This document shows, in pieces, positions 16,053 to 22,239 of a stretch of DNA of 22,239 bases. Source of the stretch: Pseudomonadota bacterium (GTDB lineage Bacteria > Pseudomonadota > Alphaproteobacteria > Micropepsales > Micropepsaceae); assembly GCA_021817355.1 (NCBI GenBank), contig JAKAVI010000431.1, positions 1 through 22,239 of the forward strand, read 5' to 3'. Every line of letters begins with the position of its first letter. The first letter of the stretch is position 1. A program made the translations under genes and the position numbers. The notes beneath the pieces are model-generated. The model did no database searches. It saw only the letters and a list, made by a program, of their open reading frames with translations, and was not told where the DNA came from.

Positions 16053-17426
16053 TCAAACCGGGATTATCTTCCCGGGATTGAGAATATTATCTGGATCCAG
16101 CATCCGCTTCATTCTGGACATGAGTGAGATTTCCTCGCTCGAGCGCGAAAGCGGGAGATAGTCGCGTTTCTGCAGCCCGATGCCATGCTCGGCTGATATG
16201 GACCCGCCACATGCGGAGAGCGGCTGATAGACAGTCATTTCCACCTTGTGACGGATTTCTGGGCTTTGCTCACCCACGCTCACAATCACGTGCAGGTTAC
16301 CATCGCCCATATGCCCGAAAACCAGCATGCGCGATTTGGGCCACTGATTACGCAGCGCCGAACCGACGCCGGCGACGTAATTTTCCATGTGACGAATGGG
16401 AAGGCTGACGTCGAAGGTAAATATCGGCGCAAACTGGATCACTTGTGCCACATCATCCCGTAAAGACCAGATTTTCTTACACTCATCCTGGGACTTGGCT
16501 ATGGCTGCATCAACGATGTCACCATCTTCGAGCGCGGCTTCCAGAATCTGACGAAACCGATCGCCATCGGCTCCCGTTTCACCACCCAGAGATTCGATGA
16601 GCACGTAGTAGGGATACCCCTTCGGCACCGGTGCACGGCCCTGGGCAGGCGGGGTTGTGACGAGGTTGTAGAAATCCTCCCACATCACCTCAAACGCCGA
16701 CAAGGTTCCTGCCAGCTCCTTTTCCACTCTGCGCAACAGTCTTGGCAGTGCAGAAAATTCGTGGACTGCGACCATTGCCACATTCTGGCTGGAGGGCAGC
16801 GGGCGAAGCCGCAATACGGCGCGGGTCACAACGCCAAGCGTACCCTCCGAACCAATGAAGAGCTGCTTTAGGTCATAACCCGTGTTGTTCTTGATGAGAT
16901 GGTTGAGTGAGGTCACGATGGTTCCGTCCGCCAGTACGACCTCAAGTCCAAGCACCATGTCCCGCATCATCCCGTAGCGCAGCACCCTGTTGCCGCCCGC
17001 GTTGGTCGAGATATTTCCACCAATCGTGGCCGAGCCTCGCGCCCCAAGGTCGAGCGGAAAGAAAAGACCTTCCTCCTCGACGCGTTCACACAGCAACTGG
17101 AGCGGGCATCCCGCCTCAACGGTCGCTGTCGCACCCATTTTGTCGACGTCGATGACCCGGTTCATCCGCTCAAGGGAAAGGGCAATTGCCTTGTCCGCGA
17201 ACGTGCCTTCAACCAGACCAGTTTTTCCGCCCCAGGGGACAACCGCAATTTTGGCACGGTGACAAAGGCGCAGGACCCTGGACACTTCTTCCGTGGAACT
17301 GGGACGCAATACGGCCCGCGGTATACCCATCGGGGTCCATCCCTGGGCCTTTTGGGCCGCTTCTTCTCTCTCGAGTACTGCACCTTCAGAGAGTGCGGAC
17401 CGCAGCTCGGAAATCAGCTTTTCCAT
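16053..17426 (-). CDS. FAD-binding oxidoreductase, GlcD / D-2-hydroxyacid dehydrogenase type
   Basis: This 457-residue flavoprotein of the VAO/PCMH family should oxidise a D-2-hydroxyacid (D-lactate, glycolate or D-2-hydroxyglutarate class) to the 2-oxo acid. The N-terminal FAD-binding domain shows PRAVLRPSSTEEVSRVLRLC from 36, VVPWGGKTGLVEG at 62-74, TVEAGCPL, the pyrophosphate-binding run ATIGGNISTNAGGNRVLRYG from 133, and FIGSEGTLGVVTRAVLRLRP. The C-terminal domain has GHMGDGNLH at 371-379 and SAEHGIGLQKRDYL from 411, whose His and Glu residues bind metal and substrate in this family. It ends in NILNPGKIIPV as usual. ATG 17426 is chosen because a G-rich ribosome-binding site (GGGGGTATCACC) precedes it. 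A longer frame to 17558 adds 44 unconserved residues. It is the first gene of a two-gene minus-strand unit with the YtcJ-like hydrolase. The exact substrate is not determinable. Confidence 0.93.
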   Translation of the reverse strand: MEKLISELRSALSEGAVLEREEAAQKAQGWTPMGIPRAVLRPSSTEEVSRVLRLCHRAKIAVVPWGGKTGLVEGTFADKAIALSLERMNRVIDVDKMGATATVEAGCPLQLLCERVEEEGLFFPLDLGARGSATIGGNISTNAGGNRVLRYGMMRDMVLGLEVVLADGTIVTSLNHLIKNNTGYDLKQLFIGSEGTLGVVTRAVLRLRPLPSSQNVAMVAVHEFSALPRLLRRVEKELAGTLSAFEVMWEDFYNLVTTPPAQGRAPVPKGYPYYVLIESLGGETGADGDRFRQILEAALEDGDIVDAAIAKSQDECKKIWSLRDDVAQVIQFAPIFTFDVSLPIRHMENYVAGVGSALRNQWPKSRMLVFGHMGDGNLHVIVSVGEQSPEIRHKVEMTVYQPLSACGGSISAEHGIGLQKRDYLPLSRSSEEISLMSRMKRMLDPDNILNPGKIIPV

Positions 17427-17695
17427 GGTGATACCCCCCATTCCTCTGGCCCTATAGGGCGTTGGCATCCTCTGCCGTATTATGACATCGATCAATCGTG
17501 CTTGAGGATCTGCCATGGCTGAAGAGGACACAACAGCCACGACCTGAGTGAGCGTCACTCAAGCCTGCGGGGTCACATAGGCCTGCGCCAGGATCACAGG
17601 TCCGCGTGCAAGCTCAAGCACTCCATGTGTAGGCCATAGCTGCGTTTTAGTCCCCTTCAAGCCCCAGTTCGCGTCATCCATCCTGTATGGGGGGC

Positions 17696-18743
17696 GAAAA
17701 GCTCCAGGGGATTTGGGCCCCCGCTGATATCGACCGCCCTCTTGCGCCTCTGCCCGAGAGGGGGGCCATGGTCCATGAGCATGATACTTCCTGGAACCCT
17801 GAGGGAAAATCGAGCATCGCAGCTGCGCCTTGAGGCACCAGTACGGTTGGCACGCCCCGAGTGGCAGGCTCTGCAGCCTGTCATCGGTGTAACCTCTGGA
17901 GAGGATCTGGCCGATGGCATGCCGTGAGGATGGCGTGTTGGAAGCGGCGCTACCAAAGAAAATGCGGGCATGCTCACCTGCTGTCGCAGTCAGAGCAAAT
18001 TTGTGGCTCAGAGCTCCCACCGCGCCGGGTTGAAAGCATAAGATCCGGGTGCCTCGGCCATCAGGGGCGCGTAAGACAGATCTTGATGACCCGCATTTCC
18101 AAGCGACCTGCCGGCATAGATCTCGCCACCCATCGCATAATATTCGCAGATGACCCTGGAATGCCCGCCCCTAAGCTCCGATCAGAATCAGCCAGGTGCA
18201 TCGGCGATGGCTCGGCCGCCATCAAGTTGTGCCGTGACCGACAAAGAGCCCTGGTGTCAGCGCCCTGACGGCGAAGCCAGAGCTCGCGCCCAACTTGGTC
18301 TGGGTCGCTGACGAACCGCCCCCTGATGCGAACACCGCGTGCCTGTCGATGCTGTGCGCCATGCTTCTCAGCTCATGGGTCAGATGAACAATGACCTGTC
18401 GCCGATCCGCATGATCGGCCCCGGCATTTTTCCGTTACAGGTCCAGTCATCGCAGGTGGTGCTATTGGCGAGCGCGCCGGTGAGCCCATCCGTATGGAAG
18501 CTCTCTTCAACGCGCCGGGCAGAGCGTTTGCCGGATGAAAGTGGCAGATCGGACAAAGCGCGCACGATGCGGCCAAGATTACCCGCTTTCAGGTGCGGCG
18601 TCGCCCCAGTGCCATATATGGAAGGTAGGTTATAGGCCAAATTGGGACGTAGGACCCGCCTGCAGCGCAGCTCACACCTCCTCCTGCCTATGTGGAGGAA
18701 TTGCGCCCGCCCGAAACGCGCGGCGGTGAGGAAAATGTCTCAT
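17696..18743 (-). pseudogene. nirK: Copper-containing nitrite reductase (NirK-type) pseudogene, multiple frameshifts
   Basis: Read in three alternating minus-strand frames, this stretch recovers nearly the whole of a NirK enzyme (periplasmic nitrite to nitric oxide). A start at 18743 has AAGGAG upstream (18751-18756) and begins MRHFPHRRAF, perhaps a decayed Tat signal. Then follow WTCNGKMPGPIMRIGD (about 18445-18398), IVHLTHELRSMAHSIDRHAV and ALTPGLFVGHGTT (18392-18225), MHLAD (near 18198), EYYAMGGEIYAGRSLGNAGH (about 18145-18086), LTATAGEHARIFFG with SSRHAIGQI (about 17993-17901), GVPTVLVPQGAAAMLDF (17856-17806), and RFSLRVPGSIMLMDHG up to GGPNPLELF (17812-17696). These match the NirK blocks in order and spacing, and the total of about 350 codons is full length. 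HSIDRH, the MHLAD His and the SSRHAIGQI His survive, but the type 1 copper Cys of 'YHC' is now Gly (GHG). Several frameshifts and internal stops make it non-functional. The family call comes from my recognition of the motifs, not a search. Confidence 0.88.
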
Positions 18744-19231
18744 AAAGGGGCTCCTTCGCCAATGGAGAAGGTCGAGAACCGGCCCTTTTCCGATCACGAA
18801 AATCAGCCTTTGCATTGGGCACAATATTGATCAAGGGGAAAGGCGCGCAGGAGGCGCCTTGGGGCATACCGTCGGATGGCTCCGCCTGGGACGCGGTAAA
18901 GTATTGCCGACAGTCCTTTGGGCCTCCTTACCGGAGTTTTGGCGGGCTCACGTCCCGCAACAGGGGGGCCTTAGCCCTGAACCATACGGAAGGCTTAATC
19001 CGGCTGATTTATTGACATATCGAAGCGCCGGCGCGCGGGGTCTTTCTTTCCACAACAGGCCGATAGTCTTCAGGGGCAAAAAAGGCGTTAGGGTCAGAAA
19101 AGCTAAAGATTCAGTCTCCGTGCGTCTTTGGCACGCAGCAGCTAAGACACGTCATTTTGCTAAGACACCTCTTTTTATTGGAACATACACGGCGTAACAT
19201 TAAGTCCAACGTAAAGAATGAGGTAAAGGGC
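18744..19231. other. Intergenic region between the nirK pseudogene and the sensor kinase gene
   Basis: About 490 bases separating divergent genes. It holds the relic ribosome-binding site of nirK (18751-18756), TTGATCAATATTG on the minus strand (about 18825-18834; one good half of an FNR/NnrR-type TTGAT-N4-ATCAA box), small GC-rich inverted repeats around 18935-18960, and two copies of GCTAAGACAC close to the kinase start. Open frames in this stretch are low in family resemblance and judged not real. Confidence 0.45.
19141..19168. repeat. Tandem-spaced 10-bp direct repeat GCTAAGACAC
   Basis: Exact copies lie at 19141-19150 and 19159-19168, 18 bases start to start (under two helical turns), 64 bases before the kinase ATG. 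A weaker third copy, GCTAAAGATT, is at 19102-19111. They could be paired response-regulator binding sites for the kinase gene. Confidence 0.4.
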
Positions 19232-20899
19232 ATGAATACGGGCTCGCCGGCCATGACACCTTTTTCCGACGGTCCCGAGCGCTGGCTTGCCTTGGTTTCG
19301 GTGGTCGAGCAGCTCTCCGCGGCCAGAAGCCTTCGGGAGGTAATCCAGGTTGTCCGGAACACTGCCCGGCAATTATCCGACGCAGATGGCGTAACCTTCG
19401 TATTGCGCGATGAAGATTTTTGCCACTATGTCGAGGAGGATGCGATCAGCCCGCTGTGGAAGGGCAAACGCTTCCCGCTGAACGCCTGTATTTCCGGCTG
19501 GTGCATGCTGAACGGGAAAACCGCCGTCATTCCCGACATCTACGCCGACCCACGCATCCCCCAGGACGCCTACCGGCCGACTTTTGTGAAGAGCCTGGTG
19601 ATGACTCCGGTACGTGCTGAAAATTCTGTCGCCGCAATTGGCTCCTACTGGAGTGTGTACCGCAAATTCAGTGATGGCGAAGTTGCTCTCCTGGAAGGCT
19701 TGGCGCGCTCGACAGCCGCCGCCATTTCTGCCGTCCACGCCCGCGACACGCTCCGCGCCAGCGAGGAACGACTTCGCCTCGCGCTGGCAGCCGGGCACAT
19801 GGGCGACTGGGAACTCGACTTGGCCACGAACACCATGACGGCCTCAGCGACCTGCAAGGAGGCATTTGGACTGAGCACCGATGATCACTGCTCCTTTATG
19901 GATCTCGTGGCGATGGTTCACCCTGATGACCGTCGTCATGTCGAAAAGGCCTTCGCAGAGTCCTGGGAAGGATCTTCCGATCTCAATATTGAGTTCCGCG
20001 TGCTGCGGGCGGACCGGAGCTTCGGCTGGGTTCACATGCGCGGTCGCCTCATAAACGACGCGGATAAATCGATTTCGCGCCTCATCGGGGTGTCATTCAA
20101 CAGCACCGCATGGTGGCAGGCACAAGAGCGTATGGACCGGCTACAGTCCGAACTCGCCCATGTTGGCCGCTTGAGCGAACTGAGCCAGATGAGTTCGAGC
20201 TTTGCGCACGAACTGGTACAGCCTCTTGCCGCGGCGAGTAATTATCTCGGAGCCGCGCGACGATTCCTGAACGCCAACAACGCAATCCCTGAACAAGCCT
20301 ATGACATGGTCACGAAGGCCGAGGCTCAAATCTCGCGTACCAAGCAGACCATCCAGCAGATCCGTGGCTTCGCGCGCAAAGCCGATCCGGTGCGCAGCAT
20401 TGAGGATCTGGTGCCTCTGATCGATGAGACCGTTGAGATCGCACGCACCGGTTGGAAGTACCGGAATATGGAATTAAAGCTCACCATCGACAGCAACATA
20501 CCGCCGGTCGCCGTGGACAAGATCCAGATCCAGCAGGTTCTGCTCAACCTCATCCGAAATGCCTTTGAGGCGATGGAAGACACAGACAACCAGGAGCTCA
20601 TCGTTTCCGCCAAACGGGTGGATGACGGGCGCATGGTCGAACTCAGCGTGACCGACCGTGGCCCGGGCCTTGCCCCGGAAATCATGGAAAACCTTTTCAA
20701 GCCCTTCCACACCACGAAAGAACACGGCATGGGCGTCGGGCTTTCCATCTGTCGACACATTATCGAGGGTCACGGTGGAAGGATTTGGGCCGATGCCGCA
20801 AACGGACATGGCGCAAGGTTCTGTTTCACCGTGCCAACGGACGCGGCCGAGCAGAGAACGCGACAAAGCGATCAGGGCGCGGGCGCGGCACCCATATGA
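19232..20899 (+). CDS. GAF-PAS sensor histidine kinase (FixL/NtrB-like catalytic core)
   Basis: This 555-residue soluble sensor kinase should autophosphorylate on a His and pass the phosphate to a response regulator. From ATG 19232 (GAGG eight bases upstream) the domains are: GAF, about 15-170, with CISGWCML and DIYADPRIP; PAS with a PAC-like end, about 178-300, with MGDWELDLATNTMTAS and MVHPDDR; a dimerisation/phosphoacceptor domain with FAHELVQPLAAA, His326 being the phosphorylated residue (the usual HELNQPL has Val for Asn here); and a HATPase domain with NLIRNAFEAM (439-448), VTDRGPGL, FKPFHTTKEHGMGVGLS and the closing ARFCFTVPT. No transmembrane segment or response regulator is present in the window, so the partner is unknown. 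The ligand could be a small molecule, gas or redox cue. The stop overlaps the ATG of a GNAT pseudogene (ATGA). The reading frame itself looks intact. Confidence 0.93.
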   Translation: MNTGSPAMTPFSDGPERWLALVSVVEQLSAARSLREVIQVVRNTARQLSDADGVTFVLRDEDFCHYVEEDAISPLWKGKRFPLNACISGWCMLNGKTAVIPDIYADPRIPQDAYRPTFVKSLVMTPVRAENSVAAIGSYWSVYRKFSDGEVALLEGLARSTAAAISAVHARDTLRASEERLRLALAAGHMGDWELDLATNTMTASATCKEAFGLSTDDHCSFMDLVAMVHPDDRRHVEKAFAESWEGSSDLNIEFRVLRADRSFGWVHMRGRLINDADKSISRLIGVSFNSTAWWQAQERMDRLQSELAHVGRLSELSQMSSSFAHELVQPLAAASNYLGAARRFLNANNAIPEQAYDMVTKAEAQISRTKQTIQQIRGFARKADPVRSIEDLVPLIDETVEIARTGWKYRNMELKLTIDSNIPPVAVDKIQIQQVLLNLIRNAFEAMEDTDNQELIVSAKRVDDGRMVELSVTDRGPGLAPEIMENLFKPFHTTKEHGMGVGLSICRHIIEGHGGRIWADAANGHGARFCFTVPTDAAEQRTRQSDQGAGAAPI

Positions 20900-21375
20900 G
20901 CATGGTTGGTATCATCCCCTATAGCGATCTCTACCGCGATCAGCTTGTCGAACTTACGCTGTGCCTTTGATCCGGTGCTCTCGGCGACCAAGGATGAATT
21001 GCCGGATTTCGTCTATGCCGCCTTCTATCCCTAAGGCTGGCAGTAGCACCAACGAAACGACGTTGGCTCACTGATTCAGAGCGATCCGCAAAACATCTGG
21101 CTTGCATTGCAGGAAGGAGCTGTCAGCTTCGTCGGACTTCGCCTTCACCAGACCGATCAGATGGGTGAAATCTATGTCATTGCCGTCGCACCGGACCATC
21201 AGCGTCAAGGATCAGACGCCATCTGGTTCACTTTGTCGAACAGCACTTTCGCACGCTCAACCTGAAGATGGTCATGATCAAAACCGCCGGGTATGCGGGC
21301 CACCTGCCTGCTCATCAGACTAACAGCGCACTCGGCTATCAGGCTTGGCCCGTCATCCGTCACTTCAAGCCACTT
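20896..21375 (+). pseudogene. GNAT-family N-acetyltransferase pseudogene
   Basis: Reading across frames reconstructs a GNAT acetyltransferase of about 160 residues. The start MSMVGIIPYSDLYRDQLVEL (20896-20955) runs into a stop, and the chain resumes in another frame at 20957 with RCAFDPVLSATKDELPDFVY. It crosses TAA at 21032 and TAG at 21044 in YP*GWQ*HQ. It continues as NIWLALQEGAVSFVGLRLHQ and MGEIYVIAVAPDHQRQ (the beta-4 and acetyl-CoA-binding region), then shifts frame at about 21208 to RRHLVHFVEQHF and GYQAWPVIRHFKPL. The closing WPV.R.FKPL and GEIY..AV.PDHQR are hallmarks of a common GNAT subgroup. The ATG overlaps the kinase stop by ATGA, so the gene was once translationally coupled to the kinase. 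The original stop appears lost, because the frame now runs on to 21480. At least two frameshifts and two internal stops make it non-functional. Confidence 0.85.
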
Positions 21376-21572
21376 AAAGTGCCAAAGCCGGGCCTAGTCG
21401 GACCTGCACTACAATATTGGAACTTTTTGCCTTGGCCATTTCGGTTAGCAGGAGGGCTGGTACCGTTACCGCTATTTTAATTGCTGGCTTTAACCCGCCG
21501 GTCGCATAAAATCCGCGCACGTCCTTGGACGCATTCAGGCGGTCCAAGGCGACCCAAAAGGGAGAGCGGGAC

Positions 21573-22239
21573 ATGCTCAATACGCGTAGATTTGCGGCTG
21601 CGACCACCTTGGTCGGAGCCTGTGCCCTGATGCCGGCAGGCGCCAGCACCACCAAAACGATCTCCATTCCGCCTTACGTTCAAGCGGCGGTAGATGCACC
21701 CGGCCGTCCGGCTAAGGACCGAGCGATCGATGTCAATCGGCGGCCAGCTGCGGCCATTGCATTTGCGGGCGTGAAGCCGGGTGATAGCGTTCTCGAACTG
21801 GTGCCCGGCGGCGGCTACTACACCCGTATCCTGAGCAAAGTCGTGGGCCCCAAGGGCAAGGTCTATGAGGCCTTCCCCGGTCCGGTGACGATGCACATGG
21901 GCCATCGCACCCATAATGCGCTCGCAGCGGTCACCAAGCTGTCTCACACCGCTGCCTACGCGAACGTCGTACCGCTTCCCAATGCTGGAAAATCGCTCAA
22001 GATTCCACACAAGGTGGATTTCGTGTGGACTTCCGACAATTACCATGATTTCCACAATAAATTTTTTGGGCCTCTTAACATGCTGGCCTTCAACAAGGCG
22101 GTCTACCGCGATCTCAAACCGGGTGGCATCTACGTCATCATTGATCATGCCACGGCACCGGGTAAGGGTATGACCGAGACCGACACACTCCACCGCTCTG
22201 ATCCTGCCGCGACCAAAAAGGAAGTCCTCGCAGCCGGCT
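21573..22239 (+). CDS. Exported SAM-dependent methyltransferase-like protein (3' end outside window)
   Basis: An open frame from ATG 21573 (GGGAGAGCGG just upstream) runs off the window after 222 codons. The N-terminus MLNTRRFAAATTLVGACALM ending in PAGAS is a signal peptide. The body resembles a predicted methyltransferase group (COG4798-type): RPAKDRAIDVNRRPAAAIAF and AGVKPGDSVLELVPGGGYYT (a motif I-like SAM loop), then ILSKVVGPKGKVYE, VDFVWTSDNYHDFHNKFFG, FNKAVYRDLKPGGIYVIIDH, and LHRSDPAATKKEVLAAG at the window end. Predicted location is the periplasm, where SAM is not known to be available, so either the signal is not used or the fold has another role. The acceptor is unknown. It lies 197 bases after the GNAT pseudogene. 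A long antisense frame over it is a codon shadow. Confidence 0.88.
   Translation, partial: MLNTRRFAAATTLVGACALMPAGASTTKTISIPPYVQAAVDAPGRPAKDRAIDVNRRPAAAIAFAGVKPGDSVLELVPGGGYYTRILSKVVGPKGKVYEAFPGPVTMHMGHRTHNALAAVTKLSHTAAYANVVPLPNAGKSLKIPHKVDFVWTSDNYHDFHNKFFGPLNMLAFNKAVYRDLKPGGIYVIIDHATAPGKGMTETDTLHRSDPAATKKEVLAAG

Noticed and set aside
17559..18020. A 153-residue minus-strand protein as an intact gene
   Set aside because: Its first half is the cupredoxin domain 2 block of NirK. The later part runs out of frame, and the correct continuation (GVPTVLVPQG..., RVPGSIMLMDHG) is in other frames, so it is pseudogene debris.
19129..19145. Sigma-54-type promoter (TGGCAC) before the kinase
   Set aside because: The -24 element is present, but the bases where TTGCA/T should follow read AGCTA, so the -12 element is absent.
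18815..19197. Short plus-strand open frames before the kinase
   Set aside because: Overlapping frames with no ribosome-binding site, family motif or conserved composition, lying in a promoter and pseudogene zone.
21477..22193. 238-residue minus-strand frame
   Set aside because: It is antisense to the methyltransferase-like gene, which has a ribosome-binding site, signal peptide and family motifs. The minus reading shows none.
1..22239. CRISPR array, tRNA/rRNA genes, prophage or insertion sequences
   Set aside because: No regularly spaced repeats, tRNA-like cloverleaf with CCA end, rRNA stretch, or transposase/integrase motif was seen on either strand.

Overview
The window looks like a chromosomal stretch of a GC-rich alphaproteobacterium, most probably a sphingomonad (Sphingomonadales). 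That placement is inferred from gene content: a TonB-dependent receptor of the sphingomonad type beside catabolic enzymes, a short conserved protein ending in a FLLDREP...RFDL..ISRYFPE motif, an exported methyltransferase-like protein, and frequent GTG/TTG start options. No rRNA, tRNA, CRISPR array, transposase or phage gene is visible.

Layout. (1) 1-2000: the 3' part of a PAPS-type sulfotransferase, then a class I/II PLP aminotransferase. (2) 2001-3460: mostly non-coding, holding one tiny exported lysine/alanine-rich protein (2519-2734) with a textbook terminator, and a 28-nt near-perfect palindrome that abuts a TTGACA element in front of the next gene. (3) 3461-7482: a TonB-dependent outer-membrane receptor and a fatty-acyl-CoA ligase, separated by a strong hairpin. 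(4) 7562-7846 (minus): a 94-residue conserved hypothetical protein, divergent from (5) 8082-12135: a three-gene YbhF/YbhS/YbhR-like ABC exporter operon (tandem ATPase plus two ABC-2 permeases) without an adjacent membrane-fusion gene. (6) 12380-17426: an N-acyl-D-amino-acid deacylase-type hydrolase (plus), convergent with a minus-strand pair made of a GlcD/D-2-hydroxyacid-dehydrogenase-like flavoprotein and a YtcJ-like amidohydrolase. (7) 17696-21375: a decaying zone. It holds a full-length but heavily frameshifted copper nitrite reductase (nirK) pseudogene on the minus strand, an apparently intact orphan GAF-PAS sensor histidine kinase, and a GNAT acetyltransferase pseudogene coupled to the kinase by an ATGA overlap. 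(8) 21573-end: the 5' part of an exported SAM-methyltransferase-like protein, cut by the window edge.

How the genes may work together (inference). Outer-membrane receptor, N-acyl deacylase, acyl-CoA ligase, FAD-linked 2-hydroxyacid dehydrogenase, aminotransferase and a second amidohydrolase form a plausible scavenging route for an N-acylated amino acid or lipopeptide-like compound, with the ABC exporter as a possible detoxification or efflux arm. The sequence does not prove that they share a substrate. The most firmly supported unexpected finding is the nirK pseudogene: every region of the enzyme can be recovered by reading three frames in turn, including most copper-ligand motifs, but the type 1 copper cysteine is gone.
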